Below, piece after piece: positions 52,844-60,517 of a stretch of 60,517 nt of DNA. How positions within the stretch are numbered: the stretch's first letter is position 1; each line of letters starts with the position of its first letter. Source of the DNA: Bradyrhizobium sp. (GTDB lineage Bacteria; Pseudomonadota; Alphaproteobacteria; Rhizobiales; Xanthobacteraceae); NCBI RefSeq assembly GCF_030697065.1, contig NZ_JAUYQU010000105.1, forward strand, positions 1-60,517, given 5' to 3'. The position numbers were made by a program, and so were the translations under genes. The notes under the pieces are model-generated. The model ran no database searches. It worked only from the letters and a program-made list of their open reading frames with translations, and was not told where the DNA came from.

Positions 52844-53656
52844 CTGCTCCAGATCGACATCGATCTGGCCCGGCGCCCTGACGTGGCGGACCTCGAACGC
52901 GTCGGGCTGAAAGCGGTACTCCACCAACCCGACCTCCTTTCTGCCGATCACTTCCTGCTTGCGGTCAGGAATGATGAAGCCGGTCGACGGCGCCCAGACG
53001 TGTCTGACATGGCGAGAGGTAAAATCGCGGCGCTGGTGCACATGCCCGCTGGCGACCAGCCGCAGGTCGACGGTGTTCAGCATCTCCACGAGGCGGCGGC
53101 GAGAGGGCATCGGCACGAAGCGCATCGCGGTCGCCGCCAGTTCTGCGTCCTCGGGTGAATTGAGAAACAGCGGCTTGTGCAGGAACAGCGCTACCGGCCG
53201 GCGATCGGCGCTCGCGAGCGCCTGAGCCAGCCAGTCGAACTGTTGGGCCTCGCTCGCAAGGCCGGTGTTCATCACAAGCGAGTTGAGACCGATGAAGCAC
53301 CAGCCCGCGGCCTCGAAGCGCCAGCGGTCTTCGCCGAAGCACGCGCGAAAAGCCTGCACGCCTTGCTCGGTGACGGGCTGAGACGGCGCGGGAGCGGGGA
53401 GGGTCGGGTTGTCGCCGACGTCATGATTGCCGGGAAGATAGCGGCACGGCACCGGCAGCGCTGCGTGCAGTTCGTGGGCAAATTCGGGATCATCCGGGTT
53501 GGTCGGGGCATCCCAGGCGAGATCGCCGCTGTTGACGACGAGGTCCGGTCGCGTCGCGTCGATATATTCGCTGACCCGGTGAAAATTGTCGGTGAGTTCC
53601 TGGTGGCGGCGGGTGAGGTGGGTATCGGAAATCTGGGTCAGGCGAAATTCGGGCAT
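52826..53656 (-). CDS. Calcineurin-like metallophosphoesterase
   Basis: 276 residues with all metal motifs in order: ISDTHL (D-x-H), NSGDLAW (GD), PGNHDVG (GNHD), LHKPLF (H) and SGHVHQRRD (GHxH). This is the class III cyclic-nucleotide phosphodiesterase/CpdA-like layout. It could cleave cAMP or another phosphodiester, and a cNMP-binding glutaminase is encoded elsewhere in the window, but nothing links them directly. The protein is soluble. It is tail-to-tail with the membrane protein gene. Confidence 0.88.
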   Translation of the reverse strand: MPEFRLTQISDTHLTRRHQELTDNFHRVSEYIDATRPDLVVNSGDLAWDAPTNPDDPEFAHELHAALPVPCRYLPGNHDVGDNPTLPAPAPSQPVTEQGVQAFRACFGEDRWRFEAAGWCFIGLNSLVMNTGLASEAQQFDWLAQALASADRRPVALFLHKPLFLNSPEDAELAATAMRFVPMPSRRRLVEMLNTVDLRLVASGHVHQRRDFTSRHVRHVWAPSTGFIIPDRKQEVIGRKEVGLVEYRFQPDAFEVRHVRAPGQIDVDLEQLLRRS

Positions 53657-53857
53657 GCACGGTTCCTTGCGGGGCCGATTATAGGTCGATCAGCGACGGA
53701 ATGATGAAAATCCGGGAGCAAACTCCCCTGATCGAGTTGCTACTCGAGCATCAGGTGGATCCCGGTTGAGACGATTTTAACCAGTTTGCAATATTGACCG
53801 CAATCGTACCGCAATTTTGTCGAGTCCGCTCAGCTTGACCCTCCCGGGACCATGGCC

Positions 53858-55546
53858 ATGAGACTTCGCATTACGATTTCCCGCGCGATCTTTGCCTTCG
53901 GGGCGCTGACGGTCGTCGGTCTTGTGGCCGTGATCTTTGCCAGCAATTACGCGCTCTCGGAGCTCAAGGTCGGAGGGCCGCTCTACAGCAAGATCAAGCT
54001 CGGCAACGACCTGATCGCGGATATCCTGCCGCCGCCCGAATACATCATCGAAGCCTATCTGGAAGCCACCCTGGCGCGGCAGGATCCGTCGACGGTCGCG
54101 GCGCGGCGTGACCGGCTGGCGCAGCTCAGGAAGGACTATGACGACCGTCACGCGTTCTGGATCAATTCCGACCTCGAGCCCGTGAACAAGACCATGCTGG
54201 TCGAAAAATCGCACAAGGAAGTGCAGCGCTTCTGGAACGTGGTGGAGCAGTCGTTCCTGCCGGCACTGGCGAAGGGCGACACGGCCCAGGCGACGTCGTC
54301 CTATGCGGCAATCGCTGCGGCGTATACGGCGCACCGCGCCGTGATCGACGAGATCGTCAAAAAGGCCACCGACGACAACGCCGCCGCGGAAGCCGAAGCC
54401 ACCAGCCGGGTCCGGTGGTTCACGATTCTGCTCTGGAGCATTTCCGCGTTCGTGTTTCTCGTCGTCGGCGCCGGGATTGCCGGCGTGGCAAGGGGTGTCA
54501 TCCAGCCGATCATCAGGATGACCGGTGCGATGCAACGGCTCGCCAGCGGCAAACTGGACAACGAAATTCCCTCGCTCGGCCGCCAGGACGAGGTCGGCGC
54601 CATGGCGACCGCGCTGCAGGTATTCAAGGAAAATGCGTTGCGCGTTCAGGCCATGGAAGCCGCGCAAGCGAGCGCGGCAAAACAGGCCGAGGCGGACCGC
54701 AGGGCCGGCATGCTGCAAGTGGCGGACGGCTTTGAAAAGGCCGTGGGCCGGATCATCAGGACCGTATCGTCGGCTTCAACCGATATCGAGGCGGCCGCCG
54801 GCAGCCTGACCAGGACCGCGGAGACGACCCAGAAATTGTCCGCGACGGTCGCGGACGTATCCGAACAATCGTCATCGAATGTGCGCTCCGCGGCGGCTGC
54901 CTCCGAGGAGATGGCCGCTTCGGTCGCCGAAATCAGCCGGCAGGTCCAGCAATCCCAGGCGATTGCGCAGGCCGCGGTGGCGCAGGCGGAGCAAACCAAT
55001 GTCCGGATCGCGGAGCTGTCGCATTCGGCGGGCCGTATCGGCGAGGTCATCAAGATGATCACCGCCGTTGCCGAACAGACCAACCTCCTGGCGCTCAATG
55101 CGACGATCGAGGCCGCGCGCGCCGGCGACGCCGGGCGGGGTTTTGCCGTGGTGGCATCCGAGGTGAAAGCACTATCCGCGCAAACCGCCAAGGCCACCGA
55201 AGAGATCGCGGCGCAGGTGACCCAAATGCAGTCCGCCACCGAGCATTCGGTGTCCGCGATCAGGGATATCGGCGCGACCATTGCCCAGATTTCGGAAATT
55301 TCCACCGCGATCGCGGCGGCCGTCGACCAGCAGGGCGCATCGACCCAGGAAATCGCCCGCAACGTCCAGCAGGCGGCCCAGGGCGCGACCCAGGTGACCG
55401 GGCGGATCACCGACGTCAATCGCGGCGCGGCGGATACCGGCGCCGCCGCCGGACAGGTTCACGGCCTCGCGGTGTCGCTGCTCTCGGAAAGCAATCACCT
55501 CAGCACCGAGGTTGAAACCTTCCTGCAGACCATCCGCGTGGCCTGA
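53858..55546 (+). CDS. Methyl-accepting chemotaxis protein
   Basis: Start taken at 53858 ([15 protein letters not shown]), 8 bases after CGGGA; an ATG at 53852 is equally in frame. 562 residues. TM1 spans about 8-29, a helical periplasmic sensor about 30-185, and TM2 about 187-210. A HAMP domain follows ([19 protein letters not shown] ... [12 protein letters not shown]), then a signalling hairpin with the conserved tip [19 protein letters not shown] and [14 protein letters not shown]. It senses a periplasmic ligand and signals to CheA. There is no C-terminal CheR-tethering pentapeptide. No che genes adjoin it. Confidence 0.95.
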   Translation: MRLRITISRAIFAFGALTVVGLVAVIFASNYALSELKVGGPLYSKIKLGNDLIADILPPPEYIIEAYLEATLARQDPSTVAARRDRLAQLRKDYDDRHAFWINSDLEPVNKTMLVEKSHKEVQRFWNVVEQSFLPALAKGDTAQATSSYAAIAAAYTAHRAVIDEIVKKATDDNAAAEAEATSRVRWFTILLWSISAFVFLVVGAGIAGVARGVIQPIIRMTGAMQRLASGKLDNEIPSLGRQDEVGAMATALQVFKENALRVQAMEAAQASAAKQAEADRRAGMLQVADGFEKAVGRIIRTVSSASTDIEAAAGSLTRTAETTQKLSATVADVSEQSSSNVRSAAAASEEMAASVAEISRQVQQSQAIAQAAVAQAEQTNVRIAELSHSAGRIGEVIKMITAVAEQTNLLALNATIEAARAGDAGRGFAVVASEVKALSAQTAKATEEIAAQVTQMQSATEHSVSAIRDIGATIAQISEISTAIAAAVDQQGASTQEIARNVQQAAQGATQVTGRITDVNRGAADTGAAAGQVHGLAVSLLSESNHLSTEVETFLQTIRVA

Positions 55547-55618
55547 CGAGGGGCAGGGGCTGCCATCATCCGCCACCGGGTCGGCGCTATCTTGTCCAGG
55601 CCAGCGGCTCGCAGCTCG

Positions 55619-55635
55619 GGTGCCGGTTCGGCACC
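55619..55635 (+). other. Perfect 7-bp hairpin after the chemoreceptor gene
   Basis: GGTGCCG-GTT-CGGCACC, 73 bases past the stop and without a U-tract. It may help end the chemoreceptor transcript. The rest of the 211-base gap before the MAPEG gene shows nothing recognisable. Confidence 0.35.
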
Positions 55636-55757
55636 GAAATCGATGGAACCGCCCGCCCTTGGTCACGGCAGCGGCGATGCGACCGGGCGGGATTGATTGT
55701 CAGGGGGGAGCGCGGTCGCTATAGCGGGGGCCTGCACGCGATCGAGGGGGAATTCCG

Positions 55758-56180
55758 ATGACGGTTCAAATGGTTTTGCTGCCGGTGTTCGTGCTGGTGG
55801 GGCTTGCCTTCGCGCTGCTGCTGGGGATGGCCTCGGCGCGCACCCGGGCGGTCGTGGGCAAGCAGGTCAGCCTGAAGGATGTCGCGTTGCGCCAGCCGAA
55901 CTGGCCCGAGCGGGCCACCCAGATCGGAAATTGCTTCAGCAACCAGTTCGAGATCCCGATCCTGTTTTACGTGCTGATCGCGCTGGCGCTGCCGTTGCGC
56001 AAGGCCGACCTGATCATCGTGCTGCTGTCCTGGGTGTTCGTGGTCACGCGCTTTGCCCATGCCGGAATCTTCGTGACCTCCAACGACGTCCGGCAGCGCT
56101 CGCTGGTCTGGTTCGCCGGCGTGCTCGTGTTGTTCGCGATGTGGCTCTACTTCGCTCTGAACATGCTGTTGTTGAGCTAA
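55758..56180 (+). CDS. MAPEG family membrane protein
   Basis: 140 residues with four hydrophobic segments: VLLPVFVLVGLAFALLLGM, PILFYVLIALALPL, LIIVLLSWVFVVTRFAHAG, VWFAGVLVLFAMWLYFAL. The conserved polar motif GNCFSNQFEIPILFY and the RFAHAG segment are typical of bacterial MAPEG proteins, relatives of microsomal glutathione transferases. The activity is unproven. GAGGGGGAA is a good ribosome site. It lies 36 bases before the RsmB-like gene, probably in one transcript. Confidence 0.87.
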   Translation: MTVQMVLLPVFVLVGLAFALLLGMASARTRAVVGKQVSLKDVALRQPNWPERATQIGNCFSNQFEIPILFYVLIALALPLRKADLIIVLLSWVFVVTRFAHAGIFVTSNDVRQRSLVWFAGVLVLFAMWLYFALNMLLLS

Positions 56181-56216
56181 CCCCTTATCCAGTCGAAAGT
56201 ATCGCGAAAGGCCTCA

Positions 56217-57515
56217 ATGACTCCCGCCGCGCGGCTCTCCGCCGCCATCGAACTGATCGGCACCATCGACGCGGAGCGCGTTCCTGCCGCGAAAGCGCTG
56301 AAGGAGTGGGGCACCGCGCATCGTTATGCCGGCTCCGGCGACCGCGCCGCGATCGCGGGGCTGCTCTGGGACGTGCTGCGCCGGCGCGCCTCCAGCGCCT
56401 GGATCATGGACGCCGATACGCCGCGGGCGCGGATGCTGGGCATGCTGAAACTCGAGCGCAAGCTCGATACTGACGCGATCGCAGCCCTGTGTGACGGCGG
56501 GCGCTTCGCGCCGGAGCCGCTGACCGAGGCCGAACGCACCGCGCTGACCTCGCGCTCGCTGGCCGACGCGCCGGCGCACGTCGCCGGCGATTATCCGGAA
56601 TGGCTCGATCCCCATCTGGCGCAGGCGTTCGGCGACGACCGGGTCGCCGAGGCGACCGCGATGGCGAGCCGGGCGCCGCTCGATCTGCGCGTCAACACGC
56701 TGAAAACCAGCCGCGAAAAGATGCTGCCGTCGCTGGCCCATCTCGGCGTTCAGCCGACGCCATGGTCGCCGATCGGGCTGCGCATCGAGCTCGGCGCCGA
56801 CGCGCGCAATCCCGGCATCCATGCCGAGGAGGATTTCATCAAGGGCGCCATTGAAGTTCAGGACGAGGGCTCGCAGCTCGCGGCCCTGCTGTCGGCGGCA
56901 AAACCCGGCGAGCAGGTGATCGACCTGTGCGCCGGCGCCGGCGGCAAGACGCTGGCGCTGGCGGCGATGATGCAGGGCAAGGGCCGGCTGATCGCGACCG
57001 ACCACGACAAGCGGCAACTGGCGCCGATCTACGAGCGGCTGTCGCGCGCCGGCGTGCACAATTGCGATGTCCGCACCCCGAAGGGTCCGAACGACACGCT
57101 CTCCGATATCCACGCCACAGCCGATCTCGTGCTGATCGACGCGCCCTGTACCGGCACCGGCACCTGGCGGCGCAACCCCGACGCCAAATGGCGGATGCGC
57201 CCCGGCGCGCTCGAGGTGCGGCTGAAGGACCAGGTCACGGTGCTCGACCGCGCCGCCGCGCTGACCAAGGCGGGCGGGCGGATCGCCTACATCACCTGCT
57301 CGGTACTGCCGCAGGAGAACGGCGAGCAGATCAGGGCCTTTTTGGCGCGCCATCCCGACTTCGCGGTAGTGCCGCCGGAGCAGACGGTCGGCGTGCTGTG
57401 GGACAAGGCCGAGGCCTTTGCCGAAGCCGCGCTGCAATCGCCCGAAGGCTGGCTGATGACGCCGCGCCGCACCGGGACGGACGGGTTCTTCGTGTCGGTG
57501 CTGAAGCGGGGGTGA
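56217..57515 (+). CDS. RsmB/NOP-family RNA (cytosine-5-)methyltransferase
   Basis: 432 residues. A SAM-binding fold at about 215-430 has VIDLCAGAGGKTLALAA, IATDHDKRQL and DLVLIDAPCTGTGTWRRNP. The two catalytic cysteines are C311 (PCTGTG) and C361 (TCSVLPQEN), the pair typical of RsmB. The N-terminal NusB-like part is short and divergent. It methylates a cytosine in rRNA or tRNA; the exact target is not evident. Encoded between the MAPEG gene and guaA. Confidence 0.92.
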   Translation: MTPAARLSAAIELIGTIDAERVPAAKALKEWGTAHRYAGSGDRAAIAGLLWDVLRRRASSAWIMDADTPRARMLGMLKLERKLDTDAIAALCDGGRFAPEPLTEAERTALTSRSLADAPAHVAGDYPEWLDPHLAQAFGDDRVAEATAMASRAPLDLRVNTLKTSREKMLPSLAHLGVQPTPWSPIGLRIELGADARNPGIHAEEDFIKGAIEVQDEGSQLAALLSAAKPGEQVIDLCAGAGGKTLALAAMMQGKGRLIATDHDKRQLAPIYERLSRAGVHNCDVRTPKGPNDTLSDIHATADLVLIDAPCTGTGTWRRNPDAKWRMRPGALEVRLKDQVTVLDRAAALTKAGGRIAYITCSVLPQENGEQIRAFLARHPDFAVVPPEQTVGVLWDKAEAFAEAALQSPEGWLMTPRRTGTDGFFVSVLKRG

Positions 57516-57529
57516 GGTCTGGAGAGACT

Positions 57530-57610
57530 GTCATTCCGGGGCGGCTCGAAGAGCCGAACCCGGAATCTCGAGGTTCCGGGTTCGATGCTTTCGCATCGCC
57601 CCGGAACGAC
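57530..57610. repeat. Dispersed palindromic element, family A
   Basis: GTCATTCCGGGGCGGCTCGAAGAGCCGAACCCGG left, ATCTCGAGGTTCCGGG centre, and CGCATCGCCCCGGAACGAC right. The last arm carries one change (AACGAC for AATGAC). It begins 15 bases after the methyltransferase stop. The remaining 190 bases to guaA show A/T-rich patches suited to a promoter. Confidence 0.85.
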
Positions 57611-57802
57611 GATCTCAAAAATCTCGAAAACAACCCCATGCAATGAAAATATGTTAATGCCGCCAAGGCCTTACGGCATCGATTCCAGCATCAATCAGGT
57701 CAATAATACTTACCTTGTTTCGCCTGTCCATGCCCGCAGAAGCATGTGGGCCACGGCGTCTGCGCGGTTGCGAGGGCCGCCCCCGTCGCGTATTTGCTGT
57801 CC

Positions 57803-59398
57803 ATGACAGCCCCCCAGCCAGCTATGGAGTCGACGCCTTCGGTGGCCTCGGCGCATGACAAGATTCTGATCGTCGATTTCGGCAGTCAGGTGACGCAACT
57901 GATCGCGCGCCGGGTGCGCGAGGAGGGCGTCTATTCCGAGATCGTGCCGTTCCAGAAGGCCGAAGCGGCGTTCGCCGAGATGAAGCCAAAAGCGGTGATC
58001 CTCTCCGGCGGCCCGGAATCGGTGCATGAAGCAGGCTCGCCGCGCGCGCCGCAGGCGATCTTCGATTCCGGCGTGCCGGTGCTCGGCATCTGCTACGGCC
58101 AGATGACCATGGCGGCCCAACTCGGCGGCGAGGTCGAGGGCGGACACCACCGCGAATTCGGCCGCGCCGATGTCGAGGTCAAGGCATCAAGCCAGTTGTT
58201 CGATGCCACCTGGGGCATGGGCGAGAAGCATCCGGTGTGGATGAGCCATGGCGACCGCATCACAAAAATGCCGCCGGGTTTTACCGTCGCCGGCACCAGC
58301 CCGAACGCGCCGTTCGCGGTGATCCAGGACGAGGCGCGAAAATATTACGGCCTGATGTTCCACCCCGAGGTGGTGCATACGCCCGACGGCGCCAGGCTGA
58401 TCCGCAATTTCGTCCGCAAGGTCGCCGGCCTCACCGGCGACTGGACCATGCGCGCCTTCCGCGAGGAGGCGATCGAGAAGATCCGCGCCCAAGTCGGCAA
58501 GGGCAGGGTGATCTGCGGTCTCTCTGGCGGCGACGACTCCGCGGTCGCCGCGGTGCTGATCCACGAGGAAGTCGGCGACCAGCTCACCTGCGTGTTCGTC
58601 GACCACGGCATGCTCAGGCTCGACGAGGCCAAGACCGTGGTCGACCTGTTCCGGCACCACTACAACATCCCGCTGGTGCATGTGGATGCATCAAAGCTTT
58701 TCCTCGGCGAACTGGCCGGGGTCACCGACCCCGAGCAGAAACGCAAGACCATCGGCCGCCTCTTCATCGACGTGTTCGACACCGAGGCGAAGAAAATCGG
58801 TGGCGCGGATTTCCTGGCGCAGGGCACGCTCTACCCCGACGTGATCGAGAGCGTCTCCTTCACCGGCGGCCCCTCGGTGACCATCAAGTCGCACCACAAT
58901 GTCGGCGGGCTGCCCGCGCGCATGAACATGAAGCTGGTCGAGCCCCTGCGCGAACTGTTCAAGGACGAGGTCCGCGTGCTCGGGCGCGAACTCGGCCTGC
59001 CCGAAATCTTCGTCGGCCGCCACCCGTTCCCCGGCCCCGGCCTCGCCATCCGCTGCCCCGGCGACATCACGCCCGAAAAACTCGACATCCTGCGCAATGC
59101 CGACGCCGTCTATATCGATCAAATTCGAAAAGCCGGCCTCTACGACACCATCTGGCAGGCTTTTGCCGTGCTGCTGCCGGTCAAGACGGTGGGTGTGATG
59201 GGCGACGGCCGGACCTACGAATACGTCGTCGGCCTGCGCGCGGTTACATCGACCGACGGCATGACCGCGGATTTTTACGCGTTCGACATGAAGTTTCTCG
59301 GCGAGACGGCGACGCGGATCATCAACGAGGTGAAGGGCGTCAACCGGGTGGTGTATGACATCACGAGCAAGCCGCCGGGGACGATTGAGTGGGAGTAG
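57803..59398 (+). CDS. guaA: GMP synthase (glutamine-hydrolysing)
   Basis: Start taken at 57803 ([16 protein letters not shown]), giving 531 residues; in-frame ATGs at 57746 and 57824 are alternatives. The glutamine amidotransferase domain carries C97 (GICYGQMTM) and the FHPEVVHTP His/Glu pair. The ATP-pyrophosphatase domain has [24 protein letters not shown] and [11 protein letters not shown]. The C-terminal dimerisation domain ends in the conserved GTIEWE. It aminates XMP to GMP. The PP-loop reads SGGDDS where SGGVDS is usual; the variable position tolerates change. Confidence 0.97.
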   Translation: MTAPQPAMESTPSVASAHDKILIVDFGSQVTQLIARRVREEGVYSEIVPFQKAEAAFAEMKPKAVILSGGPESVHEAGSPRAPQAIFDSGVPVLGICYGQMTMAAQLGGEVEGGHHREFGRADVEVKASSQLFDATWGMGEKHPVWMSHGDRITKMPPGFTVAGTSPNAPFAVIQDEARKYYGLMFHPEVVHTPDGARLIRNFVRKVAGLTGDWTMRAFREEAIEKIRAQVGKGRVICGLSGGDDSAVAAVLIHEEVGDQLTCVFVDHGMLRLDEAKTVVDLFRHHYNIPLVHVDASKLFLGELAGVTDPEQKRKTIGRLFIDVFDTEAKKIGGADFLAQGTLYPDVIESVSFTGGPSVTIKSHHNVGGLPARMNMKLVEPLRELFKDEVRVLGRELGLPEIFVGRHPFPGPGLAIRCPGDITPEKLDILRNADAVYIDQIRKAGLYDTIWQAFAVLLPVKTVGVMGDGRTYEYVVGLRAVTSTDGMTADFYAFDMKFLGETATRIINEVKGVNRVVYDITSKPPGTIEWE

Positions 59399-59576
59399 GG
59401 GGGCCAGCCCGCCAAGAAGTGTATTTTAGCGGCGGCCGAGAACCCTAACGTTGACTGCTTTTCGCGAGAACATCCATTCTCGCGGATAGTCACCCACAAG
59501 ATGTATTGACTTCCCGTCGCGGCGGCCATCGTGCCGCTAATGTTGCGATACAGGGTTTGAGGTACATTTGGCACCG
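59399..59576. other. Gap between guaA and the HNH gene
   Basis: 178 bases between convergent genes with no coding signal. GAACATCCATTCTCGCG-type short inverted segments (GCGAGAA...TTCTCGC near 59462-59481) could act as a terminator for guaA. The 3' end of guaA is a known attachment site for genomic islands in other bacteria, and this gap separates a core gene from an accessory-type one. Confidence 0.45.
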
Positions 59577-60476
59577 TCAAGCTTTGAAACAGTTCTCGCG
59601 ATGCCATCGCAGGAAATGAGGGTGAGGCTGATCGACGGTGCGGACGGGCGCCAGAATGCGCCCGGTCTTGTTGATGAGGGTGCGGACGCCGGCGGTATCG
59701 TTCACGTGACGCGAGATCAGAATCTCATGGTCTTCCGCGATGCTGATCAAGCCGCGGTCAAACATCCAATGCGCGGTGCCGGAGAGGGCGAGGCCATTGC
59801 TGACGATATCCGGCCCATTCGCCTCGACTGGTCTTATGTGCGCGGCATCGACCTCGGCCCGCCCGCGGCCATTGATCAGCTTCAGGGAAGTAACCGCGCA
59901 GCGGGCATCGTAGGCACTTAGAACGACGCTGCGGAAGATGCGGTCCCGGACGATGCGGGACGTCAAATATTCGACGCGGCTCCGTTCCTGCTCGTATTGG
60001 AACACGGCCTGTCCCTCTTGCATGCCTGGCAGGGCGGAGCGCGCATCGATGCGCGGCAGCAAGGGTGTGTTCTCGGCGAATCCGAGTTCGGTGATCCGGT
60101 TGAAATCCGCCGGAGAAATCGGTCGAACCGCGGATTGAGCGCGGCCGGAAATCTTGCCGTGTTCGTTCAGCAGGCCCCGCTCGATGAGTCCGCCGACTTC
60201 ACGGAACGGGACTGGATTGACGAAATCCAGATAGCTGCCGGGTTCGACGATGGCGATATACATCCCCGAAGTGCCTGGGTCAGGGATGACGTGTTGAATT
60301 TTGGCAATTGCAAAGTAGCCGCGCGATTCCCGCGCTTTCCGTGGCTCGTAGTAGATGATCCAGTCCCCAATGCACGCTTCGACGCGAGCGAGGTATTGGC
60401 TGGGAAACTGGTATCGCTCGGCGGGACTGTCCTCGTAGATCGAATCCGATCGGTGGATGAAGACGCCAAATGTCAC
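59577..60476 (-). CDS. HNH endonuclease with EVE-like N-terminal domain, candidate type IV restriction enzyme
   Basis: Begins with GTG at 60476; an in-frame stop upstream and AGAGGG at -8 support this. 299 residues. The N-terminal 110 residues resemble an EVE/PUA-like base-reading domain (GDWIIYYEPRKARESRGYF, VEPGSYLDF). The C-terminus is an HNH nuclease: C193 (YDARCAVT), H213 (VDAAHIRP), N228 and H236 (NGLALSGTAHWMFDRG). EVE-HNH proteins such as VcaM4I cut DNA with modified cytosines. Composition looks less GC-rich than the neighbours, hinting at transfer. A plain HNH protein without modification dependence is the alternative. Confidence 0.82.
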   Translation of the reverse strand: MTFGVFIHRSDSIYEDSPAERYQFPSQYLARVEACIGDWIIYYEPRKARESRGYFAIAKIQHVIPDPGTSGMYIAIVEPGSYLDFVNPVPFREVGGLIERGLLNEHGKISGRAQSAVRPISPADFNRITELGFAENTPLLPRIDARSALPGMQEGQAVFQYEQERSRVEYLTSRIVRDRIFRSVVLSAYDARCAVTSLKLINGRGRAEVDAAHIRPVEANGPDIVSNGLALSGTAHWMFDRGLISIAEDHEILISRHVNDTAGVRTLINKTGRILAPVRTVDQPHPHFLRWHRENCFKA

Positions 60477-60517
60477 TAATTGCCCTCTGGAGGATGCGGT
60501 CTAATTCATAGCGAAGC

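Overview
The window reads as a chromosomal stretch of a high-GC alphaproteobacterium of the Bradyrhizobium/Rhodopseudomonas type. The grounds are strong G/C third-position codon bias, many acyl-CoA catabolism genes, GC-rich palindromic elements scattered between genes, and the guaB ... rsmB-like ... guaA neighbourhood. The genus is inferred from gene content and repeat style. No rRNA, tRNA, CRISPR array, transposase or phage gene was found.

Layout. 1-4423 (+) is an acyl-CoA degradation cluster: the tail of a thiolase with an in-frame stop, a CaiB/BaiF CoA-transferase, an acyl-CoA dehydrogenase, a thiolase-fold protein without the nucleophilic Cys, and its DUF35 partner. 4424-5570 holds a repeat, a predicted 33-residue membrane peptide, a structured leader and a carboxymuconolactone-decarboxylase-like gene. 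5575-11130 (-) carries a biotin carrier protein, a TAXI-type TRAP transporter (receptor plus fused permease) and a glutaminase fused to STAS and cyclic-nucleotide-binding domains. It diverges from 11261-15403 (+): an IclR regulator, an acyl-CoA carboxylase carboxyltransferase and an acyl-CoA ligase. Together these look like an uptake, activation and carboxylation module, but no biotin carboxylase subunit is present. 15410-20749 (-) is an operon-like run of enoyl-CoA hydratase, FAD monooxygenase, DUF2783, thiolase and MFS transporter. A wrecked PaaI-type thioesterase and a TetR regulator follow on the + strand.

21955-27618 is a valine-degradation locus: a LysR regulator divergent from methylmalonate-semialdehyde dehydrogenase, isobutyryl-CoA dehydrogenase-like, 3-hydroxyisobutyryl-CoA hydrolase and 3-hydroxyisobutyrate dehydrogenase. 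27726-31088 adds an acyl-CoA ligase, a MaoC hydratase and an MFE-2-type hydroxyacyl-CoA dehydrogenase. 31244-41732 is a mixed set: PP_4765-type flavoprotein, D-threonine aldolase/D-serine dehydratase-like enzyme, Uup-like ABC-F protein, YaiI/YqxD protein, MaoC-like protein, DsbA-fold isomerase, GlcD-like flavoenzyme and a solitary xanthine-dehydrogenase-type molybdenum subunit.

41928-59398 is mostly housekeeping: Ppx/GppA, RlmE, a zinc-ribbon protein, a DHA2 exporter, a YqaE-like protein, guaB, a quinone-oxidoreductase-like enzyme, a secreted Ala-rich protein, a large membrane protein with a spermidine-synthase-like domain, a metallophosphoesterase, a chemoreceptor, a MAPEG protein, an RsmB-like methyltransferase and guaA. 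Directly after guaA lies an HNH nuclease with an EVE-like N-terminus, a candidate type IV (modification-dependent) restriction enzyme. At least five families of dispersed palindromic intergenic elements occur through the window.

The most interesting items are the TAXI transporter/trimodular glutaminase/orphan carboxylase locus, the EVE-HNH gene at the guaA 3' end, the aldolase-like thiolase/DUF35 pair, the membrane-embedded spermidine-synthase-like protein, and the two decayed genes.
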